Assembly (NCBI RefSeq): GCF_000182925.2
Contig: NC_026504.1
Coordinates: 3,844,001-3,908,000, forward strand
Direction: 5' to 3'
From: Neurospora crassa OR74A
Lineage: Eukaryota > Ascomycota > Sordariomycetes > Sordariales > Sordariaceae
DNA: 64,000 bases
Shown: positions 46,806 through 60,719 of the stretch, piece after piece
Layout: every line of letters begins with the position of its first letter
Numbering within the stretch: the stretch's first letter is position 1
Program-made: the position numbers and the translations under genes
The notes under the pieces: model-generated
What the model saw: only the letters and a program-made list of their open reading frames with translations
Databases searched by the model: none
What the model was told of the DNA's origin: nothing

Positions 46806-48461
46806 TTACCCTAGAACGTTCAGCATCTCCCCCGTCCTCGTGAACTTCTCCCTCGACCTCCCCGTTTCCCTCCCCCGATCCCTCTCCGCCTCGTCAATCC
46901 TCCTCCAACCCTGCCAATCAACCACCCTCTTGTCATCCCCACTCTTTAGCACTTCACTCTTCACCCCTTCCCACCCATGCACGTTCCGATCCGCATTCAA
47001 AAATGGCGTCCTGCTCACCCAATCCTCAATGATCGCATCAGCCGTAGCAAATGCGTTCTCCATCGTCGAAGCAATCACTCCCGTCGGACCTGTCTTGACC
47101 CACCCCGCGCAGTACAGCCCGGGAAAACTACCATGCGACATCTCCGCCCCGCGGGTGCGCTCCTCGTGCTGCACGCGGCCACGGCCGTCATTGCTGATGA
47201 TCCCTCGGCGCTCGTCAAAGGGGATGTTGATGTCTGAGAACTCAGGCAGAGGAGTGGATTTGTACCCGATGGATCGGAAGGCTATCGACGAAGGGAGGGT
47301 GAGGGTCTCGCCAGTGGGTAGGGCGTAAGCGTTGGGGTCGAAGGGGGATGGTGAGAGGGTGGTACGTTCAAAGGTTGTCGATGCTAGTTGGGTTGATGTG
47401 GGAGTGGAAGAAGAAGAAGAAGGGGAGAAGGCCTTGGGTGTTAGGCAAAAGTCGAGAGACCACGACTTGGCGGTTTCAGAGGGTGATTGCGAAATGGCCG
47501 TGGTGCCCTTGGCTAGCATCTCCATCAGCCGGCGTGGTGCGCGGGGAAGGGACTTCAGGTCGGGTGGGAGGAGGGAGGTGTCGACGGGGTGGAAGGACAC
47601 GTTGGAAAGCTTCATTAGTTCGCGGACCTCCTTGATGGTGAAGGCCGCTTGCATAGGTCCTCTTCTGCCGACGACATGGACCCGCTTTACCCGGCTCTGG
47701 GAGAGGGTTTCGAGGGCGTGTGCGGCGATGTCGGTCTTGCGAAGGACGTCAACGTCTTCGAGGAGCATGCGGGCCACGTCCAAAGCTACGTTGCCTTGGC
47801 CGATAACGACGGCTTCCTCGCCTTGGGTGAGATCCGGGTTGAGGTTGGCGTGCTGAGGAAGGCCGTTGTACCAGCCGACGAACTCGCGGGCGGAGTAGAC
47901 GCCCTTTAACTGGTCCTCGCCGGGGATGCCGAGCTTACGGTCCTGAGCGGCGCCGTAGGCAAAGATGATGGCGTTATAGTGCCGGAAGAGACTGGCGAGA
48001 GGTACAGTGAGGCCGTCGGGGTGGTCGGACTTGGTGCCGACGGAGACATTTCCAATGAATCTGAAATCTGGGGATGAGGCAACTTCTTCAAACTTTTCTT
48101 GACAGTTCTGGAAGGTGTGTCAGTGTGTTGCCTATTTGAAATCAAGTATGAGACGATGAAGCATGGAGAGAGAGACCTTGACTTCAGGGTGATCCGGAGC
48201 AACACCAAATCTCACGAGGCCGAAGGGCACCGGTAGAGACTCGTACATGTCCACCTTTGTCCCCTGGATCTTGGCCATAAGCTTGTAAGTGGTATAAAAG
48301 CCGGCCGGGCCGGAACCAATGACGGCGACCCGGAGGGGATGTTCAGGACTGGTATGGTGAGCCGGATGCTGAGAGTACATTCGGCGCGGCGCATGTACTT
48401 GCGATGGCCATCTTCCGCGCAACCCAAGTGCCCCGGGCTTTACCCGCGCGACAAAAGTCAT
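46806..48461 (-). CDS. arh1: NADPH:adrenodoxin (ferredoxin) oxidoreductase, mitochondrial
   Basis: Two exons on the minus strand, 48177-48461 and 46806-48107, with a 69-nt intron (GTCTCT donor), give 528 residues. The start at 48461 gives MTFVARVKPGALGLRGRW, an Arg-rich presequence; an in-frame Met at 48530 would add 23 residues and is less likely. FAD-binding GSGPAG is at residues 49-54, with YESLPVPFGLVRFGVAPDHPEVK spread after it as in all FDXR proteins, and a second nucleotide motif GQGNVA at 198-203 for NADPH. WVKTGPTGVI near the C-terminus closes the FAD domain. It passes electrons from NADPH to mitochondrial ferredoxin for Fe-S cluster and haem A synthesis. An insertion rich in Ser/Thr/Pro lies around the middle of the second half. 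Confidence 0.95.
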
Positions 48462-49394
48462 TTTCAAATGGTCAAACAAATTCGTTGGCAAATGATGTAA
48501 CGAGACGGATGAACTTCTGTTAGGAGTCAAAGCTCAAGATGTTCGGTCATCAATGGCTCATGTTTCTTGCAGCGCAGATCATCTCGGTGGGCAGCCGGGC
48601 ACGGCGGGAAGGCACGAGGTGACTCGACCGCCCGTGAGTTCGGGTTTTGTGGGTCTCCAAATCCGGGGAACGTCAAGATCTTTAGCGGATTTCACGGCAC
48701 CGACCGGAGTTGCGCACCGCTGACAGCTCCATTGCACAAAGGTCCCAGGACACCCTTCTTTCTATCCCGTCAACGAGGCTCCCTTCCATCGTCACCATCT
48801 ATGTAAGGTATCCCGAGATACATACACTGATGGATGATTACCGCGATCCAAAACCTCCTCCCTCGACCATGTTCCACGAAATGGAAATGATCAGAAGCCA
48901 TTGGTCGCTGCGGCTTCCATCCGGCCCATGTTGCGACGCGACTGGTGCATCCAGCCACCGAACGACGATACGGGCTGAACGGGGTCTGTACCAAATCGCC
49001 AAGGGCGATGACAGGGGTTCTTTGGGGGCATCCAAGCCCATTCGGGCGCCCGGCAGCGCGTACCTGCGCGGTTGCCGAGCCAACAAGGCGCCGATAAGTT
49101 TCACTCAGCTTCCAGCCTCCCTCTAAAACTGCGAGCCAAGTTCCGTCGACTTCTTCCTGCAGGGTGGGGGGGGAGACACGGGATGGATTTTGGGTTGAGA
49201 AACCTACCTACCCCGAGGCCCATTGAGCTAGCCCGATTTCTTCAAGAGACATGTCGTCACATGGAACCGGAATGATTGTCCGATAATTCGTCCTTCCATT
49301 GCTGAACCACATCTCTTTTCAACACTCGGGTGACAGCGACTATCCGGTGTTTTCAGCATCAAACCTCTTAAACAACAGCAGCGCCATCGCCAAA
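48462..49394. promoter_or_regulatory. Divergent promoter region between ARH1 and the membrane-protein gene
   Basis: 933 bp between start codons. No convincing motif seen apart from short AGGTA-like patches near 48808 and 49203. Open frames in it are short and lack motifs. Confidence 0.45.
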
Positions 49395-51765
49395 ATGGGA
49401 GGCCCTAGTCAACCCTTCCTGTACGATTACGACCCCGTCAGGTACAGTCTCGACGATCGTCTTCCACCAAAACTGTTCGACCCCAAGGCCGTTACACGAG
49501 CAAGCTTCGACAAGCCCAAGCCCAAACCAAAGCCGGACGGCCCGCTTGTCTTGTACGATTACGACCCCGTCAGGTACAGTGTTGACGATCGTCTACCACC
49601 AAAACTGTTCGACCCCAAGGCCGTTACAAGAGCAAGCTTCGACAAGCCCAAGCCCAAACCAAAGCCGGACGGCCCGCTTGTCTCATTCAATGTCCATCCA
49701 GAGTATGTAGCTAAAGAAAAATTCCATACAGTCTTCCATACCCGGGTCTCACTGCAAGGGAGAAATGGTGGCTGTCGGTCGTGAAATACTTCAAGTGCCG
49801 GTGACTGACAACAAGTTGCGATTGATCCAGTGCCTTCCCTCCTTCAGAGCGCACTACCAAGAGTTTCCGGCCCATGGGCCCTAGGTCCAAAAGATGGATC
49901 ATCAGCATGAGGAAGGTTCAGTTGGTCTTTAGGCTGCTTCAGTTCATTGGTGCGGCTGGCTTGCTGGTGATCATGATCATGTTGAACAACATGAAAGATG
50001 TGCCTGGCTTGATCATCAGGATTGCGGTATGTAAAGTGTCATCTTGTCCACCACAGACAACATACTGACCATAGTTCGCATGTAGCTTGGTGTCGCCACA
50101 CTTCACACAGGTTATGGCGTTTACCACCTGCGGCGACCTGCCGGTGCGCGGGCGCCAATGTCTACAGCTGCCTACCATTTTGGTGTCATTATTGTCGACA
50201 TTGTCGCTTGTCTAGTGTATGCATATGGCGTGTATACGATCCGCAAGGATGGCGCTACATGGGGTACCCTTCTTTCCGACAAGTCGGTGCTTCAGTACTT
50301 CCTCCCGGCCGTCCAGTACGGACTGATCGGCGCCGGCGCACTCCATGTGGTTTCCATCGGTATCTCAACCTTCCTCGCCATCCAGTTCTGGCGCATCTGC
50401 AAGATGCCGCCGGATATGAACCCCTTGGAAGATCATCTCACCTCGCGCGCACACAAGAGGAACAAGTCCTCGGTCGTTTCCATCTCGACGTATCTCGACG
50501 ACGCCAAGCAACCCGGCACAGCCGCTGGTAGTCACCGTGACTCCAGCATTCCCAACGGTGACGAGCTCGTCCGCCCACGCGCTATCCCCTTCACGCATAC
50601 CCGGCAGAGCTCTGATTTTTCTGAGCGGTCCTCTGGCAAGCGCGAGTCTCGGGTCACGGTAGACCTCCCACACCGCCAATACCAGATTACACCCGGCAAC
50701 TCACCACGCAGTTCTATGCCTCCTCGGTCCTCCTATCACGGCTCCTATTCCGACCAGGTCCCATTCGCCAGCCGGGGTGCTGCTAACCCCCGCGACAGCT
50801 TCGCTTCCAGTCGACCCAACACCTCGTACAACAAGGGCGAGCAGTTAACCGCCTCCCCTACCTCCATGTCCCCAACCAAACCACCCCAACAGTCACAAAA
50901 GCCACGCGGCGGCAAGTTCCAAGAAACCTGGTATACCACCGAGTCCCTCTTCAACCGCACCCACGAGCGCAACCGCACCATGAAGGAGGCCCAAAAGAAT
51001 GGCGGCGGCGGCGCCAACAATAACAACAAGCGCGGCAACCGCGCCTACGAAGCCCTAACCAGTTACTACGACACTCACGACTCCGACGACGAGCATCAGC
51101 ATTTGCAACGGCAACAGAGCCCCTCCTCTCCTCCTCGTTCCGGGGCAGCCCGCGACAACCACAAATTGGGCTATCGAAACAGCCATGACGACGACGACGA
51201 CATCGATCTCGCAGACCTGCACCCCAACCCCTTGCGCTCCAACCCTTCTTCGCCGACTCTGCTTATCGACTCGGAGCTGGGGCCAGAAAGGTCTATCACC
51301 CCCTTCAGCCGCTTGCGCGAGTCGATTCTTCGTCCGTTGAATTTGAACCCGTTGAACATCAAGAAAGTCCGCCAACCTCCGAAAACCCAACATCTTCAAC
51401 CAGACAGCCAGGAACCAATGAGGAACCGAGATTCCTCCATTCAACCCGAGGCTTTGTTTTCTTCTGCTGCCATTTCCGGCGGCGGAGGAGGAGGAGGAGG
51501 AGGAGAAGGAGGAGGAGCAAAGCCCTACGATCCTAGTACCTCTGACATACCTTCAACTTTGCTTGCAGGCCACCCTGCTAATTACCGGGTGGTTTCGTCT
51601 GGCCATGACTACGATTTCAGTTATAGCGGAGCAGGAGCAGGTAGGCAAAGACATGTCAGTGGGAAGGTGGCTGAGGAGGGCATGGCTGGTGGGTTTGGCT
51701 TTTCGGAGGATATAACAGAGGGAGGGAGGCAGGATAAGAAGAGGCTGACAGTTACCAATGCTTAG
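49395..51765 (+). CDS. Fungal multi-pass membrane protein with duplicated N-terminal segment
   Basis: Three exons, 49395-49702, 49831-50026 and 50086-51765, give 727 residues. Joining the first two through a 128-nt intron (GTATGT donor, CTGAC near 49804, CAG acceptor) keeps frame and links a charged N-terminus to the membrane part; treating them as two genes is the alternative. Residues 9-96 are two near-identical 44-residue units (LYDYDPVRYS, DDRLPPKLFDP, KPKPKPKPDGP). Four hydrophobic stretches follow: about 137-155, 163-183 (weak), 198-219 and 248-269, resembling MARVEL-like or other four-helix fungal proteins. The tail to 727 is long, Ser/Pro/Gln/Asn-rich, with an Asp run and a Gly-rich run, probably cytosolic and disordered. 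I do not recognise a named family and give no function. Convergent with the Mak32-like gene (423 bp). Confidence 0.75.
49419..49682 (+). repeat. 132-bp tandem duplication in coding sequence
   Basis: Copy 1 is 49419-49550 and copy 2 is 49551-49682. They differ at about 5 of 132 positions, so the duplication is recent. It is in frame and doubles a 44-residue unit. Confidence 0.95.
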
Positions 51766-52188
51766 TGGGCATGATAGCAAGTTTGGATGCCTACTTGGAT
51801 CCAAGAAGGATGATTTCTGTGGGTGATGAACGAATGATTACGTTGTTGGAATAATGTCATGATGAAGATGGATTATTCAAGCGGTTTTTCTGCGTCTAGC
51901 TAGCAGGTTCTGGAGTTAAACGGATGGGTTTTCGATGTTCAAAGGCATGATATCACTGTTACGAAAAGCTGAGCGTGGCGCATTGTATGTCTTGGTAGTT
52001 AGGTCTATAAGGTTGCGAAAGTTTCAACCCAGATAGTCGTTCTATGTCTATACGTTTCCTAAAGGTCATAACAATCAACTCTTTCTCTCATCCCTGTTAT
52101 CTTTGTGACCATCTCTCTAGCCGTTAGGTATGATCAAGTCAACCCGCCGTCACGTCTCTAACTCAATCATCAACATCACAAAAAGCTC
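51766..52188. other. Convergent 3' flanks
   Basis: 423 bp between the stops of the membrane protein and Mak32-like genes. AT-richer than the genes; nothing else seen. Confidence 0.6.
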
Positions 52189-53670
52189 TCACAACAATCC
52201 GACCCTCTCCAGATACCCACTCAACCTCTCCTCCACCCTCTCCCCATTCCACGTCTCTCTCCCCTCCACATCCATCCCCAGCTCCGGTACTCCCACCTGC
52301 TCAATGGCAAAACTTGCTGCCACGCTGCCCCACGCACACGCCTCCTCGATGCTCTTTCCCCTCGCCAACGCCACCGCCAACCCACCCAGGAACGTGTTCC
52401 CACCTCCCGTGGGATCGACGACCTTTGTGGCGTCCGTGTGGTAAGCGGGCAGCCACCTCTCGATCCCCGAATCGACCTCGATCCCCTCCTCGACATCGAA
52501 ACGACCGAACGGGTCATCCTCGTTGTTCCGGTCTTCCATATCTTGCAAAAGTCCGGCAAAGAGAGACATCATGTCTGTGTCGTGCTGTAGACCGCCGTGG
52601 AAGTTTCGGGCGTCCAGCCCTACCTTCATCTTCTTCTTCTTTCCCCTTTTCATAGGTGGCTGTTTCCTCCTTCGCCCCCCATTCTTGGCAACATAGCAGC
52701 CCTTCTCCCCGGCCCTGACCACCAGCGTGTACGTCGTCAGCGGCATGCTGGCCAGCAGCTGTTCGCAGTTGCGCTCTACTTGCTCGACGCTGATCTCGCC
52801 CGTTTCCGGGTCGAGGCCGTCGGTGCCCATGAACCCGGCTAGCTCGGCGTGGTTGGGGCTGCAGATGTCGACCAGTGGGAGGGCGTTGGTGCAGTTTAGT
52901 AACTCGAAGGGGGTGCAGAGATCGGGGACTGGTTCCCAGATGATTAAGGGGCGGGTGTAGGCGTTGGGGTCGTTGGTGTCGTCATCAACATCGTCGCAAT
53001 CGTCGTCGTTGTCGTTATTGTTGTTGTTCTTGTTGGAGGCGGCAGCAGCAGCAAGTCGGGCTTCGCGCTTGCGAAGGGTGATGATCTCCTCCACCAACTC
53101 TTTGCAGCGGTTGGGACTGCAGACCATGTGCACGGCTTTAGCCTTCAACAAGGGGGTTCCGACCAGGTCGGCGGCCGTCAGTCGTTTCTTGGGAGTGGTG
53201 TACTTGAATTCGCGGCGCTCCGAGGAGCCGACGTAGCCGTTCCAGCCGCGGGTGGTGAGCCGGGTGGGGTCATGGCGGAAGACGGCCGAGGTGGACCAGC
53301 CGGTGATGAGATCGGTGATGGCCTGGGGGAAGTCGGAGCCCTGATCGACGATCCAGCCCACGGTGCGGGAGAGGTCCGGAGCTGGAGAGAAGAGGCGGGC
53401 GCCGAGGGCGGAGTAGGAGCCGGCGCCTCCTAAGACGTTGGTTGATGGAGGACGGGGCGGAGGGTATTCGATTTCATCTGATGGGGTGCTTAGTTGGTGC
53501 CTGATTGTGGTTCCTGGGCACTTACCGATGATGAACATGCCGAGGGTGACAAAGTCTATTATTGAGGGAGTGTCGTTGATATCTTGCCATTCTGAGCTCT
53601 CATCCGAGGCTTTGTCAACATCGTCTGGACTTTGGCCGGGCACTTCCGGGTTGCCGTTATTGTCTGTCAT
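52189..53670 (-). CDS. mak32: Mak32-like PfkB-fold protein
   Basis: Two exons on the minus strand, 53526-53670 and 52189-53477, joined across a 48-nt intron (GTAAGT) that is a multiple of three and stop-free; 477 residues when spliced. The fold is PfkB/ribokinase: LGGAGSYSALGARLFSP near the N-terminus and DPTGGGNTFLGGLAVAL near the C-terminus match the two family signatures. In active sugar kinases the second signature reads GAGD with a catalytic Asp; here that position is Asn. Yeast Mak32 is needed for maintenance of the L-A/M1 dsRNA killer system; its biochemical activity is unclear, so I infer a PfkB-related protein and not a proven kinase. A poly-Asn/Asp insertion and a Lys/Arg-rich segment lie in the middle. 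Divergent from cyclase-associated protein (1.4 kb). Confidence 0.85.
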   Translation of the reverse strand: MTDNNGNPEVPGQSPDDVDKASDESSEWQDINDTPSIIDFVTLGMFIIGKCPGTTIRHQLSTPSDEIEYPPPRPPSTNVLGGAGSYSALGARLFSPAPDLSRTVGWIVDQGSDFPQAITDLITGWSTSAVFRHDPTRLTTRGWNGYVGSSERREFKYTTPKKRLTAADLVGTPLLKAKAVHMVCSPNRCKELVEEIITLRKREARLAAAAASNKNNNNNDNDDDCDDVDDDTNDPNAYTRPLIIWEPVPDLCTPFELLNCTNALPLVDICSPNHAELAGFMGTDGLDPETGEISVEQVERNCEQLLASMPLTTYTLVVRAGEKGCYVAKNGGRRRKQPPMKRGKKKKMKVGLDARNFHGGLQHDTDMMSLFAGLLQDMEDRNNEDDPFGRFDVEEGIEVDSGIERWLPAYHTDATKVVDPTGGGNTFLGGLAVALARGKSIEEACAWGSVAASFAIEQVGVPELGMDVEGRETWNGERVEERLSGYLERVGLL

Positions 53671-55081
53671 ATTGTTCTCTGTGGTGACTGTGTAGGATCA
53701 ATCAATTGTAGTGGACGCTTGAAAGGAGTGTATGCGAGTACGACGCGGCAACGGCCAGGCGATGATAGACAACAGGTGGGTGTGGGCTATGTAAGTGAGT
53801 GACACTGAAAGGGGTTATGAGAGTGAGACACCGATGGAGGGATGAAGACCTATTTGGAAAGATGGACGCGTATGTAGATATTGATGTGGCTACTGGCTAG
53901 GCTACCTCTATTGCTAGTCTGCTATTTCTGCCTGACCATCAGGCGGCATAAAGCATAAAGAGCCTGATGTTTTGATAACTCAACGTCTTATTAGCTAGAA
54001 TCAGCTATCTGGGGTAGGTTTTTTACTGCGAGGCGTAGGAATGGAGAAAGGGGACGGACCCGCGGGACGGGAGGTTATGGGATCGATCCTGTCATCTCGA
54101 TCCTCGACACTTTAAATGACTGCTTGTGCAGACCTACTCATGTCAAGTCTTCAGCATCAGCATCAGCATTACCGTTCTCGTATATACACAGCTAAACAAG
54201 CAGCGAGCTTCTGAACGGGGAGAGTGCTTGTTGTTGATCCGGTTGCAGTAGCACGATGTGACTTGTTGTTTTTGTTTAGGTATGCTTGGTGAGGTGGTAA
54301 CTCATATGTGGATATGAGGCGTGGATGGTGCCTGTACGCCCAGCGGGCTTTTGGTGGCCGTGCACTCTAGTCTACTGCAGAGTCGTGAGAGCGGCCAGCA
54401 AGGTGTTCGTTCTTTCTTGTTGGAGGATGTCCCGAAACGCGTAATTTTAAACGATGGATGAGACGACCCACCATGACCCCACTATGAAGCTATCGTGGGG
54501 AAGCAGCTCATCACCTAGCGTGCTGCGTCTACAGAAGGTGTGCCCCGTACACTGTGGCCGCCCGTAGGCAGTGTACAAGCATGGCAGGCGCCAGGGGCAG
54601 ATGCCCGTGCTAGGTAGGGGTTGTGTGACGAGGGGTTCCAATCGACGAGTTGTCAGCCCGGACCGTCAACCTTCAGACATCCCATGTTCCAGCACAGCAG
54701 ATCTTGGGGCACCTAACTACACCTTCCCAGACCTCCTCCTTGTGCAAGTTTCGGGACTCTTTTCTTCCTCTTTCTCCATCTAGCGATATCTTCTTATTCC
54801 TTGTAAATTATACGGTTCAGCGAAAAGGGTAAGTGCTTCTCATCAAGATATTCAGGACGATACCTTCCCTCTGTTTCAACGAGCTCTCTTCCACCGGAGG
54901 TATCCGGGTCTGCCCACGGCACTCTCTTCACATCATCATCAAGGCAGGATCGCTAATACCGCAAGCTGGCACCGACAGTTCTAATCACAGAGTACACCTT
55001 GCTCCTTCCAACTTCTATATTACTCGACCGCGAAGCCTACTACGTTTCCAAAGTCCCGCCTAAGGGACCATCATAATCACA
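53671..55081. promoter_or_regulatory. Divergent promoter region between MAK32-like and CAP genes
   Basis: 1.4 kb between start codons. Contains a short AGCATC triplet repeat near 54151. The last 350 bases are pyrimidine-rich leader for the CAP gene. No other gene found. Confidence 0.5.
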
Positions 55082-57038
55082 ATGGCGACCAACAATATGC
55101 ACAACTTGGTCACCTTGATCAAGAGGTACGCTTCAGCTTTCTTTACCGCAACTTGATATCGCCACACCTACGAATAGTTGCTTTCTTCTACAACACCCGC
55201 ATTGCCCATTATTTTACCTGGCGCATTCTTAGCCATGCCGATTCCATGGGAGCCGCTCTGAGGCTAGGACGACGAAGATCCAGTCCCCGAGCAAGGAATG
55301 CGCCAGAAAAATCGGCGCAAAGCGAGAAAGAAAAAAAAAAGACTACGAGTGAATAATGGTCAAGGCACGTTGCTAAGTACTTGCGCAGACTTGAGGCGGC
55401 CACCCTCCGTCTGGAGGATATGGCTTCGTCCACCATCCCCCCTATTGGCTCCCAGGCCGTCATTGAGCCGGCTTCCTCCGCCCCCTCCGCCCCCGCGTCC
55501 ACTGCTGTGTCCACTCCTGCACCCGCTGCCGCAGTACCAATTCCCGAATCTGTCGAAAAGTTCGACGACTTCTTGAACCAAACTGTTCAGAAATATGTTA
55601 AGACCAGCAATCTTATCGGTGGCTTGGTTGCTGAGCAGGTACCTATCCTGCACAGTTCTGGATCTATTTTGTGGGCAGAGAGCGGGAAGCTGACCATTTT
55701 TATCAGGCTGCGAGTGTCCTCAAGGGATTTGCCGAGACGCGCAAGTTCCTACTCGCCGCCTCCCAGTCCAAGAAGCTCGACATGAACTCGGTCGATTTCC
55801 AGGAGGCTATCAAGCCTATCAGCGAGGCCATCCAGGCCACTCAGGAAATCAAGGACAAGAACCGCGGTTCTCCCTTCTTCAACCACCTCGGCATGGTGGC
55901 CGATGGAATCATGCTCCTCGCTTGGATCACTGTTCAGTCTAGGCCTGACAAGCTCATTGATGAAAGCCTGTCATCTGCCGAATACCTGGGCAACAGAGTC
56001 ATGCAGGCAAACAAAAACACTGATCCCCAGCATACAGAATGGGTCAAGACCTTCTACCAGATCTTCAAAGACTTGTCGGAATATGCCAAGGATTACTACA
56101 ACAACGGCATTGTGTGGAACCCTAACGGCAAGCCTTACAAGGAGGTCGTCCAGTGTCTTGAATCCGGCAGCGCTCCCTCGGCACCTGCCGCGTCTCCAGC
56201 CCCGTCCGGAGGAGCTCCTCCTCCGCCACCTCCTCCTCCTGGACCTCCTCCGGTACTCAAGATTAATGAGCAGAAGGCGGAACCGGCCCAACCGGGTGGT
56301 TTCAGTTCCGTCATGTCTGAGCTCAACAAGGGCGAAGCAGTTACAAAGGGTCTCAAGAAGGTCGACAAGTCGCAGATGACACACAAGAACCCTTCCCTCA
56401 GGGCAGGATCAACCGTTCCCGACGGACCAGCGGCACGGTCCAAGAGCCCTGCGCCGCCTGGAACCAAGCCGCCCAAGCCTGAGAGTATGCGTGCGAAGAA
56501 ACCTGCAAAGAAGGCTCTCGAGGGCAACAAGTGGATTATTGTAAGTTCTCCAGCCGGACATTGTGGTGTAAATTCAAGGTTTTTGACAGTGCTTTAGGAA
56601 AACTACGATGCTGCCGCTGGCAACGTTGAGATCGAGGCCTCCATTTCCCAGTCCATCCTCATCAGCAGGTGTAATGAAGTCGTCATCGTCGTCAAGGGCA
56701 AGGCCAACGCTGTCAACATTGACAACTGCGACAAGGTGTCGCTTATTGTGGACACTCTTGTTTCTACTGTCGACGTTGTCAGGTCCAAGAACTTCCAGCT
56801 CCAAGTCAACGAGACGATCCCCACTGTGCTTTTGGATCAAGTCGAGCAAGCCACAATCTGGCTGAGCAAGGAGAGCATCTCGACAAGGGTGTTCCAGAGC
56901 AAGACGGACAACGTCAATATCATGGTTGTGGACGAGAACGACGACTCCAAGGAGCTTCCTCTTCCTTCCCAAATCTGCTCGTATTACGATCCCGAGAAGA
57001 AGGAGCTTATCAGCGAGATCGTTTCTCACTGTGGTTAA
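55082..57038 (+). CDS. srv2: Adenylyl cyclase-associated protein (CAP/Srv2)
   Basis: Four exons, 55082-55125, 55389-55638, 55707-56540 and 56598-57038, with introns of 263, 68 and 57 nt, give 522 residues. The short first exon encodes MATNNMHNLVTLIK; intron 1 ends CGCAG. The N-terminal region (RLEAATLRLED) is the oligomerising and cyclase-binding segment, then a helical folded domain (SVLKGFAETRKFL to YYNNGIVWNP), a polyproline stretch (PPPPPPPGPPP) for profilin or SH3 proteins, a WH2-like actin-binding part (FSSVMSELNKGEAVTKGLKKV) and the C-terminal beta-helix CARP domain that recycles ADP-actin to ATP-actin. It couples Ras/cAMP signalling with actin turnover. Convergent with MCM3 (445 bp between stops). 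Confidence 0.95.
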
Positions 57039-57483
57039 TTCATATTTGGTCGCTGCTTCGTCGAGATTGTCGGAAAAAGTGAGTAGCTTGATGCGAGGTG
57101 GCGTTTGGTTCTGATCGTGAGCGTTGTTGTCACATATTCTCCAATTTACATAATAGCACGCCTTGATTTGAATATTCGTGGATGGCATGTTCTGAAGCGG
57201 GCGTGAAATCATCTTCAATCCCGCAGGTATGCCAACTCGACAGTACCCATCATCATTTTCAAGAACCATATCATCTCATGACGTTCCTATTTCAATTGAA
57301 AAAAACGCCGAACACCTTTGCCTATCAATGACAAAACTTGGCTGTTTATGGCATGTCTCTCTGTCTAGACCATTTCCGCCGTAGTACTTTTCTCATCCAT
57401 ATCTATGACCCACCTAAAATCATCTCTACCTGTTTCCTAGACACAGCATCAATTCGGTTTTTTAACCTTTCCAGTCCACCAGA
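57039..57483. other. Convergent 3' flanks of CAP and MCM3
   Basis: 445 bp between stops on opposite strands. AT-rich; nothing recognisable. Confidence 0.6.
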
Positions 57484-60474
<2,991 letters not shown>

Positions 60475-60713
60475 CTTGAAGGTATTAATCCAAAGAACAA
60501 CTCTTCAAGCCAGTGTCACAGACGGGAAACAAAGGTAACACGGGTTCGGACGCGGAGTAAGGCTAGTCGTTGTGGCCTCCGTTCTTGTCGTCCAAAAAGA
60601 TTGCTGGAGAAGAATGAAAGAGTCGCCGATGTTTTGTTTTGGCGCATGCGCTTCACCTTGCGGAGCCGCCATGGAAAAGTGACAAAACGAAACGATACGA
60701 TTTTAAGTGGAAA

Positions 60714-60719
60714 ACGCGT
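60714..60719. promoter_or_regulatory. MluI cell-cycle box ACGCGT upstream of MCM3
   Basis: ACGCGT 240 bases upstream of the MCM3 start, followed by TCGACGACACGCGAG, which holds a second ACGCGA-like motif. In yeasts MBF binds ACGCGT in promoters of replication genes. Function in this organism is inference. Confidence 0.45.

Noticed and set aside
49874-51765. Membrane gene starting at 49874 as a separate gene
   Set aside because: Kept as an alternative only, because an in-frame splice with good donor, branch site and acceptor links it to the exon at 49395-49702.
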